DNA from: Pusillibacter faecalis
Lineage (GTDB): Bacteria; Bacillota; Clostridia; Oscillospirales; Oscillospiraceae
NCBI RefSeq assembly: GCF_018408705.1
Contig: NZ_AP023420.1
Location: 2,480,001-2,544,000 of the forward strand
Length of the DNA: 64,000 nucleotides
Reading direction: 5' to 3'
The translations under genes were made by a program, and so were the position numbers. The stretch's first letter is position 1. The number at the start of each line of letters is the position of its first letter. The notes under the pieces were generated by a model. It did no database searches. It was given only the letters and a program-made list of their open reading frames with translations, and was not told the origin of the DNA. This document shows positions 17,787-25,662 of the stretch, piece by piece.

Positions 17787-18320
17787 TCAATCCACGACAG
17801 TGACGGGATGTCCCGTATAGGGGAAGAAGATGTTTAGCAGGTCCCGCGTCTGAATGCGCAAGGTGGCATCACTTTTGCAGGGATGGCAACCAAACCACTC
17901 CGATTCATAGACCTCCCGGTCCATCAGCAGATGAACCTGATGGCTCTTGTCGTAGGCCATTCCCAGCACACTGGCAGAACCAGGGGCGCAGCCCAGCAGC
18001 TCCTCCATTCTCTCCGGCGGAGCGAAGGAGAGACGGGCAGTACCTAGCTGGCGGCTCAGCTCCTTGGTTTGAAAGAGCTTGTCCCCCGGCATAGCCAGCA
18101 GATAGAACTCCGTCTTCTGCCGGTTGCACAGGAACAGATTCTTGCAGATGGAGATACCCAGCGCCGCATCCACGGCGGCGCAGTCCTCAATAGTGTTGGC
18201 CATATCGTGGGCCACCCAAGTATAGGGGATTCCAAGGCGGTCCAGCAGGGCAAAGGTCTCCATCTCCACGGCGCAGCGCTCCTCTGAGGGGGCCGCAGTA
18301 TAAACTTGAGAAACCCGCAC
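17787..18320 (-). CDS. YbaK/ProX-type aminoacyl-tRNA deacylase
   Basis: 177 residues from a GTG at 18320 with GGAGG 8 bases upstream overlapping the murC stop region. The YbaK fold is recognisable from NLFLCNRQKTEFYLLAMPG, LSFAPPERMEELLGCAPGS and VHLLMDREVY. Members of this family hydrolyse mischarged tRNAs such as Ala-tRNA-Pro or Cys-tRNA-Pro in trans. The conserved Lys expected in the active region may be K in ISICKNLF. Co-transcribed with murC, only 3 bases apart. Confidence 0.82.
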   Translation of the reverse strand: MRVSQVYTAAPSEERCAVEMETFALLDRLGIPYTWVAHDMANTIEDCAAVDAALGISICKNLFLCNRQKTEFYLLAMPGDKLFQTKELSRQLGTARLSFAPPERMEELLGCAPGSASVLGMAYDKSHQVHLLMDREVYESEWFGCHPCKSDATLRIQTRDLLNIFFPYTGHPVTVVD

Positions 18321-18323
18321 GGC

Positions 18324-19706
18324 TCAGACCTCCTTCAGCAGCTTTTCTCCCACCCGGTAGATATCGCCGGCGCCCACGGTGAGGATCAGGTCCCCTGGCT
18401 GGGCGATCTGACGCAGCTGCTCTGAGACCTTTTCCAAAGTGGGGCAATAGATGGCGCCGGGAATCCGGGCACACAAATCGGCGGAGGAGATACCCAGAGT
18501 ATTCTGCTCTCGTGCCGCATAGATCTCCGCCACCACCGCCAGATCCGCCAGCTTCAATTCCTCCACAAAGCGGTCAAAGAGTTTTGCGGTGCGGGTATAG
18601 GTATGAGGCTGGAAGGCCACCACTAGGCGCTGATAGCCAAGCGCCTTGGCAGTGGTGAGCAGGGCATGAAGCTCATCGGGATGGTGGGCATAATCGTCAT
18701 AGATCTCCGCCCCATGATAGGTCCCCTTGTGCTCAAACCGGCGGCTGGCACCGGAAAAGGCGTCCAGCCCACGCTCCACAGCCTCCCCAGGGACCCCCAG
18801 AACATAGGCGGCGGAGGCAGCGGCCAAGGCGTTGAGCACATTGTGCCGGCCGTAGACGTGGAGCCGCACATGGGCATAGGTCTCACCGTGGATGACGATG
18901 TTAAAAGAGGGGGTACCCTCCGTATCTTTGAGGATCGCGGCAGTACAGTCGGCGTCACGATCCAGACCGTAGGTGAACACCGGACGGGACAGGTTTGCCA
19001 CCGCATCCATGGCGCCGGCATTATCCGCGCAGGCGATGACGTGCCCTGTGGGAGGAACCAGCTCCGCAAACTGCCGGAAGGAATGCTTGATGTCGTCCAG
19101 GTCCTTGAAAAAATCCAGGTGATCCGCCTCGACGTTCAGAATGACCGCCACCGTGGGGAAGAAGCAGAGAAAGCTGTTGCAGTATTCGCAGGACTCCAGG
19201 ATGATGGTGTCCCCATGGCCCACGTGATATCCGGAGTGGAACAGCGGCAGCGTGCCGCCGATCATCACCGTGGGGTCCTTCTCCGCCGCCATGAAGATAT
19301 GGGCGCACATGGAGGAGGTGGTGGTCTTTCCGTGGGTGCCAGAGACACACAGGGCGTTGGGATAGCGGCGCATGATGGCGCCCCAGGCCTGGGCGCGTTC
19401 ATAGACGGGGATATGGCGGGCGATAGCGCCGGCAATCTCCGGATTATTGTCGTGAATGGCGGCAGAGCGGATGACCAGATCACACTCCCCCAGATTTTCG
19501 GCGTTGTGGCCCACAGCCACAGGGATACCCAGGGAGCGCAGGTGCTCCACTGTGGCGCTGTCATTCATATCAGAACCCTGGACATGCAGCCCCATGCCCT
19601 GGAGAACCTCCGCCAGCGGGCACATGGAAACGCCTCCGATCCCTGCTAGATGGACTCGTTTGTCAGGGACCAAAAAGGTTTCGATGGAGGTGGAATTGTG
19701 CATCAT
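18324..19706 (-). CDS. murC: UDP-N-acetylmuramate-L-alanine ligase
   Basis: 460 residues from the ATG at 19706; the longer frame uses a TTG at 19727 that is itself part of the ribosome binding region (GGAAAGGAAG). The N-terminal nucleotide fold HLAGIGGVSMCPLAEVL, the ATP loop SGTHGKTTTSSM and the EADHLDFFKD segment are diagnostic of Mur ligases, with the SCEYCNSF segment fitting the MurC active region. It adds L-Ala to UDP-MurNAc in cytoplasmic peptidoglycan precursor synthesis. It is divergent from the CCA-adding enzyme. Confidence 0.93.
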   Translation of the reverse strand: MMHNSTSIETFLVPDKRVHLAGIGGVSMCPLAEVLQGMGLHVQGSDMNDSATVEHLRSLGIPVAVGHNAENLGECDLVIRSAAIHDNNPEIAGAIARHIPVYERAQAWGAIMRRYPNALCVSGTHGKTTTSSMCAHIFMAAEKDPTVMIGGTLPLFHSGYHVGHGDTIILESCEYCNSFLCFFPTVAVILNVEADHLDFFKDLDDIKHSFRQFAELVPPTGHVIACADNAGAMDAVANLSRPVFTYGLDRDADCTAAILKDTEGTPSFNIVIHGETYAHVRLHVYGRHNVLNALAAASAAYVLGVPGEAVERGLDAFSGASRRFEHKGTYHGAEIYDDYAHHPDELHALLTTAKALGYQRLVVAFQPHTYTRTAKLFDRFVEELKLADLAVVAEIYAAREQNTLGISSADLCARIPGAIYCPTLEKVSEQLRQIAQPGDLILTVGAGDIYRVGEKLLKEV

Positions 19707-19831
19707 ATCAGCGGACTTCCTTTCCAAAACTGATTTCCCGCATTGCGAAACCGGGAAAAACAGAGTATAATCAAAAGCAACTTATTATATTCCAAAAAAC
19801 AGGGGAATGCAACAGGAAAGTAGGTGAAAGG

Positions 19832-21163
19832 ATGCTGGACATGCCGGAATCTGTGCAAACGGTGCTACAGAAGCTGGAGTCGGCGGGCCACGAAGCCTGG
19901 TGCGTAGGTGGATGCGTCCGAGATGCGCTCTTAGGCCGGACGCCGGAGGACTGGGATGTGACCACCTCCGCGCTGCCGGAGGAGACCATGGCGCTCTTTG
20001 GCTCCCATGCCTTTCCAACGGGGGTGCAGCACGGGACGGTCACAGTGCGGGCGAACCATTCAAGCGTGGAGGTTACGACCTATCGCCTGGATGGGACGTA
20101 CAGCGACCACCGCCGGCCGGACACCATTTCATTCACCCGTTCACTGGAAGAGGACCTGGCACGACGGGACTTTACGGTAAATGCCATGGCATTCAGCCTG
20201 CGGGGAGAGCTGCGGGACCCGTTCCATGGCCAGGAGGACCTGAGAAGGGGGATGCTGCGCTGTGTCGGGGACCCGGACCGACGCTTTGGCGAGGATGCAC
20301 TGCGCATCCTGCGCTGCCTTCGTTTTTCGGCGGTGCTTGGATTTTCGGTAGAGTCTGCTACCGGGAAAAGCCTGTGCCGGAAGCGTGGGTTACTCCGAGC
20401 CATCGCTGTGGAGAGGATTCAGGCGGAGCTGTGGAAGCTGCTGTGCGGTGGAGACGCGGCGAAGGTACTGCGGGCCTATCCGGAGGTGTTCGGCGTATTC
20501 TGGCCGGAGCTGCTGCCGATGGTGGGCCTGGACCAGCGAAATCCGCATCACTGTTATGATGTGTGGGAGCACACGCTGCACGCGGTGTCAGCGGTGCAGC
20601 CGGAGGCAATCCTTCGCTGCGCGGTGCTGCTGCACGATGTCGGTAAGCCCTCCTGTTTCACTGTGGATGAAGATGGCATAGGGCATTTTTACGGCCACGG
20701 AGCTGTCAGCCGGGATTTGACGGACCAGATGCTGCGGCGCTTAAAATGCTCCACCCAGTTTCGAGAGACCGTAACACGGCTGGTAGACTGGCATGACCGG
20801 AACATTCCCCGGACGGAGAAGAGCATCCGGCGGGCACTGCGGATTTTGGGCGAGGAGGACCTGCGCCGTCTGATAGCTGTCAAGCGGGCGGATAATCTGG
20901 CTCAGGCACCGGCCTATTGGGACCGTCAGCGGGAGCTGGACCGGGCGGAGGAGATTTTAGAGAAACTCCTCGCGGAGTCTGCCTGCTTTTCTCTTAAGCA
21001 GTTGGCAGTGAACGGCAGGGATTTGCTGCAAATGGGACTGTCAGGGCCAGCCATTGGCCAGACATTAGATAGGTTGCTGGATGCGGTAGTAAATGACGAA
21101 TTGCGCAATGAGCGGGAGATGCTTCTGGAAAACGTCCGACACACGATGGAAAATCAGGAGTGA
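19832..21163 (+). CDS. cca: CCA-adding tRNA nucleotidyltransferase
   Basis: 443 residues, class II nucleotidyltransferase: GGCVRDALLG and DWDVTT carry the two catalytic Asp residues, RRDFTVNAMAF is the ribose-recognition segment and EDALRILRCLRFSA the conserved helix. A C-terminal HD domain (CAVLLHDVGKPS, residues about 268-279) is present. It builds or repairs the 3' CCA end of tRNAs. The tRNA-Ala gene downstream already encodes CCA. AGGTGAAAGG precedes the ATG at 19832. Confidence 0.93.
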   Translation: MLDMPESVQTVLQKLESAGHEAWCVGGCVRDALLGRTPEDWDVTTSALPEETMALFGSHAFPTGVQHGTVTVRANHSSVEVTTYRLDGTYSDHRRPDTISFTRSLEEDLARRDFTVNAMAFSLRGELRDPFHGQEDLRRGMLRCVGDPDRRFGEDALRILRCLRFSAVLGFSVESATGKSLCRKRGLLRAIAVERIQAELWKLLCGGDAAKVLRAYPEVFGVFWPELLPMVGLDQRNPHHCYDVWEHTLHAVSAVQPEAILRCAVLLHDVGKPSCFTVDEDGIGHFYGHGAVSRDLTDQMLRRLKCSTQFRETVTRLVDWHDRNIPRTEKSIRRALRILGEEDLRRLIAVKRADNLAQAPAYWDRQRELDRAEEILEKLLAESACFSLKQLAVNGRDLLQMGLSGPAIGQTLDRLLDAVVNDELRNEREMLLENVRHTMENQE

Positions 21164-21258
21164 AACCGAACTGGCGCGGCGCAAACCTTTGTGTATCAAG
21201 GAGTTTAGACCGCGCAGCCAAAAAAATGAAAAGATACTGTATTTTTTGAAAAAATCTG

Positions 21259-21287
21259 TTGACAATGTGGCGGATTCCTGCTATACT
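21259..21287 (+). promoter_or_regulatory. Near-consensus promoter of the tRNA-Ala transcript
   Basis: TTGACA (21259-21264), a 17-bp spacer and TATACT (21282-21287). It lies about 85 bases before the first tRNA-like repeat and about 260 before the intact tRNA, so the transcript should include both truncated copies. Confidence 0.8.
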
Positions 21288-21371
21288 ATCAACTGTTCCG
21301 GTTCGGAATCTGCAGCTCCAAGGAGTGTGGGAAAGATCTTCATAATCTTACAAGGGGCGGCAGAGACAATT

Positions 21372-21550
21372 GGGGGTATAGCTCAGCTGGGAGCCCGGTT
21401 GAAGCGGTTACACACCCCTCTCGAAAATTGAATAAGAAATACTCAGCACACCCTTTTATTTGGGGGTATAGCTCAGCTGGGAGCCCGGTTGAAGCGGTAA
21501 ACAACCCCCGCACTAATTGAATAAGAAATTACTCAGCGCACCCCTTACAT
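21372..21550 (+). repeat. Two tandem 90-bp units carrying the 5' part of tRNA-Ala
   Basis: Units starting at 21372 and 21462 both begin with the first 22 bases of the intact tRNA at 21551 (GGGGGTATAGCTCAGCTGGG...), then diverge into CCCGGTTGAAGCGGT and a CCCC-rich stretch, and end with TAAGAAAT(TA)CTCAGC(A/G)CACCC. Neither has an anticodon arm or a T arm, so they are not functional tRNAs. The spacing to the intact gene is 90 and 89 bases. Confidence 0.85.
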
Positions 21551-21626
21551 GGGGGTATAGCTCAGCTGGGAGAGCGCTTGACTGGCAGTCAAGAGGTCAG
21601 CGGTTCGATCCCGCTTATCTCCACCA
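21551..21626 (+). tRNA. tRNA-Ala (anticodon GGC)
   Basis: 76 bases with an encoded CCA end. The acceptor stem GGGGGTA pairs with TATCTCC including two G-U pairs. The D loop AGCTCAGCTGGGAGAGC, anticodon stem CTTGA/TCAAG with loop CTGGCAG (anticodon GGC), and T loop GGTTCGATCCC are all standard. It decodes GCC. The ICE begins within about 100 bases of its 3' end. Confidence 0.95.
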
Positions 21627-21656
21627 ATCGGGTGCGCTGAGTATTCTTAATAAATG

Positions 21657-21682
21657 CTTGCTTTGAAAAAAGCGAGTTTTTT
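21657..21682 (+). terminator. Terminator of the tRNA-Ala transcript
   Basis: CTTGCTTT (21657-21664) pairs with AAAGCGAG (21669-21676) with one G-U pair, followed by six T. Confidence 0.8.
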
Positions 21683-21689
21683 GTTTTAT

Positions 21690-21716
21690 GCCCACTTCTC
21701 TTTTGAAGCGGGCTTT
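21690..21716. terminator. Hairpin with T-run between the tRNA and the ICE recombinase
   Basis: GCCCACTTC and GAAGCGGGC arms (21690-21698 and 21705-21713) around TCTTTT, followed by TTTT on the plus strand. It lies immediately next to the leftward recombinase stop at 21719 and probably marks the chromosome-ICE boundary zone. Confidence 0.65.
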
Positions 21717-21718
21717 TC

Positions 21719-23344
21719 TTATGCGGCGATTGCCGAAATGTCCAGCCCAGCGCTGAACTGCTCAAAGTCAATGTTGAAGTCGATATGCAGCCGATAGTCT
21801 CGATACACTTCCACACGCCGGATCAGGCAGCTCACAATCATTTTCTTTGACTCCATGCTGGCGCTGTCGTACATATCCGCCCATGAGATAATGTCATCGT
21901 ACTGAGCGTTTAAGGCATCCAGCATGACCTGCCCCTCATCGTAGGCCGCCTGCGCCGCCTCCATAGTATGCTGAATGGTGAGACATTTTTTCTCACCGTC
22001 CGCAATTAAGGAACTGAGCAATTCCTGCGAAAAAGCACTTTCGCCCCGGAGGGCTTTAATGACCTCTCCACGGAGTGTATCAAGCTCGGCGGCAGCCTTG
22101 GCATAGTCAGATTTTGCGCTTTTGAGAAGCGCTTTCCGTTCTTCCATCTTTTCACGATAGCGGATATTGACGATCTCACTTTTAGGGATTGCTTTCATTC
22201 GCTCGAAGATCTGCCGGACCACTTTATCAATGATACCGTCAAGAATATGCGCCGTGTAGCCCGTCTGCCCGTCACATTCGGTTTGCTTGCGTGTCTTGCC
22301 GTAGCAGATATACCGCACACGCTTCACAATGCGGTGAGCATCTTCCTTGCACGGATAAGCCTTGCCGTTGGTGGTGAGCGCCAGCCGGGAGCCACAATGC
22401 CCGCAAAAGACATTCCCGGCCAGCAAGGACTGGCCACGGGTATTCAGCGGTACATGCCGTTCCTGTTCGGCGGAGTTGGCGCGGGAGGTACGAATGTGCT
22501 GTGCGGCCTCAAACAGCTCCGGCGCTATGATCTGCAAATGGGGCAGCGTTTGGGAGCGGCTTTCGCCGCTGCGAAGCACCCCGGTATATGTCAGATTGCA
22601 AATGATACCCCGGATGCTGGCGTGATGCCACATTTTGCCCGTTCTCGCTCGATAGCCGAGGTTATTTAAGTAGGTGGCGATCCGTTGAGCGCCGAAACCC
22701 TCATGCACATATTTGTCAAAGATGATCCGTACCACAGCGGCCTCGGCCTCGTTGACAGCCAGCTCAAAAACTTCGTGCTTGCGTTTATTGAAGCGCCCAC
22801 TCTTTATAAGGTCATACCCATAAGGAGCAAGACCGCCCTTGAAACCGCCGTCCTCGACGAGCTGGCCGAGAGCGGTTTTTGTGCGAATTGAAGTCTTTTC
22901 GCTTTCGCCGTCAGCCTGCCAGAAGCGGATGTAGTTGGTGAGCTTGTCCGTGTGATTGTCAAACCGCTGCTCACCCTCTTGGGTACTCCAGACCCGGATT
23001 CCGTTCTTAACAAACCATTCTACCACAAAGGGCGTTTCATCAGCGATACGCCCGATGCGGTCAAACATGAACACGAGCAGAATATCGAATTTCCCCTGCT
23101 TGGCGCGCTCCTTGATGATTTGCAGCTTGTCCCGGTTTTCAGCTCTAACCTTATGCCCGGACACGCCGTCCTCCTGTTCCTCGTGAACAATCGTCCAGCC
23201 CATTTTTTCACAGAAGCGATGGCACTCTCTGCGCTGCATGGGAATGTCGGCTTGGCTTTTGTCGTTGTAGTCCACCTGCTTGTCGGTGGACACGCGGTAT
23301 AGGCAATCAACTCGATTACCTGTCATCAGTCTGTTTTCCATCAT
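21719..23344 (-). CDS. ICE large serine recombinase (integrase)
   Basis: 541 residues from the ATG at 23344, with AAAGGAC upstream. The resolvase domain has the catalytic Ser at about residue 19 (LYRVSTDKQ), with DILLVFMFDRIGRIADE as the conserved Arg region. A recombinase domain follows (GGLAPYGYDLIKSG ... NNLGYRARTGKMW), then a zinc ribbon (CGHCGSRLA) and a C-terminal coiled coil. It would catalyse integration and excision of the ICE. Its position at the tRNA-proximal edge marks that edge as an element end. Confidence 0.92.
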   Translation of the reverse strand: MMENRLMTGNRVDCLYRVSTDKQVDYNDKSQADIPMQRRECHRFCEKMGWTIVHEEQEDGVSGHKVRAENRDKLQIIKERAKQGKFDILLVFMFDRIGRIADETPFVVEWFVKNGIRVWSTQEGEQRFDNHTDKLTNYIRFWQADGESEKTSIRTKTALGQLVEDGGFKGGLAPYGYDLIKSGRFNKRKHEVFELAVNEAEAAVVRIIFDKYVHEGFGAQRIATYLNNLGYRARTGKMWHHASIRGIICNLTYTGVLRSGESRSQTLPHLQIIAPELFEAAQHIRTSRANSAEQERHVPLNTRGQSLLAGNVFCGHCGSRLALTTNGKAYPCKEDAHRIVKRVRYICYGKTRKQTECDGQTGYTAHILDGIIDKVVRQIFERMKAIPKSEIVNIRYREKMEERKALLKSAKSDYAKAAAELDTLRGEVIKALRGESAFSQELLSSLIADGEKKCLTIQHTMEAAQAAYDEGQVMLDALNAQYDDIISWADMYDSASMESKKMIVSCLIRRVEVYRDYRLHIDFNIDFEQFSAGLDISAIAA

Positions 23345-23415
23345 ATTGATCCGTCCTTTCATTTGTCGATGGGTCAATGAAAAAACGCAATCAATACGCG
23401 GGGAATATGAAGTTT

Positions 23416-23634
23416 TCAAGGTACATAGGGACTACCCCCACTATTATTATCCCTCTGTTCGGGAGGGATTGCAAGGATGTCGCCGGAGCTATTTTTTGCC
23501 GTATTGTTGGCAAAGGAAGATAGTAAAATCTGCTTTACATGATGGAGCGCTGCCGCATTTTTGCAGTCTGCAAAGCTGGCGGTGATGGCGTAGCCATCCA
23601 CCGCAAATGCGGTATGTTGTTTTCTCTGCTGCAT
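23416..23634 (-). CDS. Small ICE protein upstream of the recombinase
   Basis: 72 residues from the ATG at 23634, with AAGGAGG 5 bases upstream. The sequence includes HTAFAVDGYAITASFADCKN and VKQILLSSFANN, then a polar tail ending GGSPYVP. I recognise it only as a short protein that tends to sit next to ICE serine recombinases; it could be a recombination directionality factor, but no DNA-binding motif is evident. Its stop is about 70 bases upstream of the recombinase start. Confidence 0.6.
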   Translation of the reverse strand: MQQRKQHTAFAVDGYAITASFADCKNAAALHHVKQILLSSFANNTAKNSSGDILAIPPEQRDNNSGGSPYVP

Positions 23635-23708
23635 AAAGACCTCCTTTTCAATTCTCGGCAACAGGGAAAGGCCAGCGCCTCATAAAAGCACTGGCCTGCG
23701 ACTTATGA

Positions 23709-23731
23709 CCTTGGGACGAAATGTCCCAAGG
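23709..23731. repeat. ICE dyad copy 1
   Basis: CCTTGGGAC-GAAAT-GTCCCAAGG, fully paired 9-bp arms, followed by TTTTT on the plus strand. It lies in the spacer between the sigma-like gene and the small recombinase-associated gene. Confidence 0.9.
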
Positions 23732-23745
23732 TGTTTTTGACAGTT

Positions 23746-23809
23746 GGGAGCGCCGCACCCGCTCCTGTTGGCCTGTCATAAGACAGCTCATATTCAATGC
23801 GGCGCTCCC
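23746..23809. repeat. Long cruciform-type inverted repeat
   Basis: A perfect 12-bp stem (GGGAGCGCCGCA, 23746-23757, with 23798-23809) encloses 40 bases that contain an inner hairpin CTGTC-ATAA-GACAG. It lies in the 284-base gap between the sigma-like gene and the recombinase module and codes for nothing evident. Candidate roles are a recombination or transfer site or a structured leader. Confidence 0.65.
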
Positions 23810-23918
23810 TCACAGCGGACAGCGACGATCCGTGACGGAGCATCAACTACCTTGCTGCGGAGAGGTGAAAACTACCTTTCATATACCAAGGACAAAAATC
23901 GTGCAAATGGAGATACCC

Positions 23919-24341
23919 TTAGAGAAATTTTTTCAAATATTTTCTCATGGCAGCCTTGCCGCTTTTGACGGAATGGCGAACGGCGCTCTTGTCCACGCCC
24001 TGCTCCCGGGCGATCTGGCGGTAGCTCTTGCCGAGGATCAGATGCGCCTCTACCCGGACGCCCTGCACCTCTGGCAGAGAGTTGAGGGCATTCCACAGGT
24101 GGACGAACAGCTCCATACGATCCAGAAGCTCCTGCGGCGTCGGCTCATGCAGACAGGCCGAGTATTCGATCCCATCGTCACAGTCGAGGGAATACTGCGC
24201 CTTATTGCGGGTCGTGCGCCGCTGATAGGCTGCCTCATACAGCTTGTCCGCCTTCAGCTCGGCGGCCACTTCGTCGGAAACTTCGATGTATTCATCATGG
24301 GTGTACCAAGCGTAAAAGTCCTTCAGATTGATGGTCGTCAT
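23919..24341 (-). CDS. Sigma-70 region-4-like regulator
   Basis: 140 residues from the ATG at 24341, with GGAGG 8 bases upstream. The N-terminus (KDFYAWYTHDEYIEVSDEVA) is typical of small ICE-encoded sigma-like proteins. Residues 105-135 (LGKSYRQIAREQGVDKSAVR) are a region-4 helix-turn-helix. Region 2 is not evident, so it may be an accessory regulator rather than a full sigma factor. Homologues in Tn916/Tn1549-type elements take part in excision control. It could switch the recombinase genes to its left. Confidence 0.8.
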   Translation of the reverse strand: MTTINLKDFYAWYTHDEYIEVSDEVAAELKADKLYEAAYQRRTTRNKAQYSLDCDDGIEYSACLHEPTPQELLDRMELFVHLWNALNSLPEVQGVRVEAHLILGKSYRQIAREQGVDKSAVRHSVKSGKAAMRKYLKKFL

Positions 24342-24422
24342 TTGTATTTCCTCCATTCGGTTCATGTGTGGGTGGGTGAACAGAACGGAGGACCGGCGGG
24401 GATCGACAGCCGGGGCTGGCTG

Positions 24423-24445
24423 CTTTGGGACAAATTGTCCCAAGG
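24423..24445. repeat. ICE dyad copy 2
   Basis: CTTTGGGAC-AAATT-GTCCCAAGG, one asymmetric position. It lies about 80 bases upstream of the sigma-like gene start. Confidence 0.9.
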
Positions 24446-24611
24446 TGCAGGTATATAAAAACGCCCGCACAGCAAGACGCTATGCAGACGCATGAAATTA
24501 CATTATCATAATTGTACTGATATATTGTACCTTCATAGACAGACTGTCCCGGAGGGGGAGCTACGCTTTTTTTAGCTGGTGGAAATTAAAGAAGTTATAG
24601 AAAAGTGAAAT

Positions 24612-24699
24612 GGACACGGCGGCACCCTCCTATGGGCCGCCGTGTCCTCTATCGTTTATCCAAAGAGAAGCGGCGGCTCTGAAAAATGAGCCGCCGCTT
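24612..24699. terminator. Two consecutive GC-rich hairpins
   Basis: GGACACGGCGGC (24612-24623) pairs with 24636-24647, and AAGCGGCGGCTC (24668-24679) pairs with 24688-24699. They lie downstream of the leftward lipoprotein gene and probably end the lipoprotein and two-component unit. The rest of the 425-base gap (24,342-24,766) holds only dyad copy 2 and AT-rich sequence. Confidence 0.65.
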
Positions 24700-24766
24700 C
24701 TTGGGCGCATGAAAATGTATCTGCTGTACGACGGCTTTTTTTCTTTTGCCGTCGTGCGGCAGGCTT

Positions 24767-25516
24767 TTAATTATTTACAATTTCTTCTCCAGCATTATGG
24801 ACTTCAACGCTTTCAACCTCACAGGACAATTTCATTTTGGCTGTGGAAAGACTATTTTCCAATTCATCAGCTTTTTCAGACAAGACCGTTTTGATATTGG
24901 AGCTTGTCAGATCAGCTTCGCTCAAATTATCCACATAGTTTTGAAATTCGGTCTTGAACTTTTGCAAGGCATTGTCACGATCCGCAACAGTAATTTGGGT
25001 TGGGTCAGAAAATGTGTAACTCAATCTGTATAGAGCATTAAAAACAAATTGATAGGTAATCTCTGCCCCTGCAACGCTTTCCTCGTCCGGAAGTTTTTCC
25101 AGCGGCCTTTCCTCCCTTTTCAGATAGGCAGAAAGACCAACACTGTCATTCATTTGTTCACAATACAATTCGTCAAGAGAGGCCGCAAGTGTCATCGTGA
25201 TGAACTCGTAATTTTCATTATCTGGTGAAATGCTTGCCAGCACCTCTGCCTGTGCGTCTAACAGCCCGGAAATATCTCCATTATCCGGGGCAAGCGATTG
25301 GTTGAAATCGGCTACACTCTGTTGCTCATAATTTGCTGTTTTGAATGCGACCAGCTTTTCATAGGCGTCCGAGGTATCAGAACTTGTAACCGTGGCCTGT
25401 GCGGAGGTGTTGGCCTGCTTGCTGTTGGGGGGAGTAGAGCTATCTTTGGCACTACAGCCAGCAAGTAAGCTCAAACACAACACAGCGGCAAGCGGGATAA
25501 TTATGCTTTTTTTCAT
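24767..25516 (-). CDS. Lipoprotein encoded beside a two-component system
   Basis: 249 residues from the ATG at 25516, with AAAGGAG upstream. A lipoprotein signal (MKKSIIIPLAAVLCLSLLAG then Cys) is followed by a Ser/Thr-rich linker and an alpha-helical domain of unknown family (residues 45-245). No enzyme motif is visible. It is exported and lipid-anchored. It is separated from the kinase gene by a terminator-like hairpin and probably has its own promoter in the 25,517-25,614 gap, perhaps controlled by the adjacent response regulator. It is more AT-rich than the transfer genes. Confidence 0.65.
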   Translation of the reverse strand: MKKSIIIPLAAVLCLSLLAGCSAKDSSTPPNSKQANTSAQATVTSSDTSDAYEKLVAFKTANYEQQSVADFNQSLAPDNGDISGLLDAQAEVLASISPDNENYEFITMTLAASLDELYCEQMNDSVGLSAYLKREERPLEKLPDEESVAGAEITYQFVFNALYRLSYTFSDPTQITVADRDNALQKFKTEFQNYVDNLSEADLTSSNIKTVLSEKADELENSLSTAKMKLSCEVESVEVHNAGEEIVNN

Positions 25517-25614
25517 ATTGGAGAGCTCCTTTCTGTACTCTATCGAGTACGCTATCAGAATACCGCCGCAGTTTGAATTGATATTGTATTGAATATGTTT
25601 TTTATATGGAGTTG

Positions 25615-25650
25615 CAAAAGCGGCAACAGGTAAACCTGTCACCGCTTTTG
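25615..25650 (-). terminator. Hairpin between the histidine kinase and lipoprotein genes
   Basis: CAAAAGCGG (25615-25623) and CCGCTTTTG (25642-25650), with an inner ACAGG/CCTGT stem. Confidence 0.7.
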
Positions 25651-25662
25651 TTGGTTGATAGT

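Noticed and set aside
21372..21550. Two extra tRNA genes
   Set aside because: Only the acceptor 5' strand and D arm are present; the anticodon and T arms are missing.
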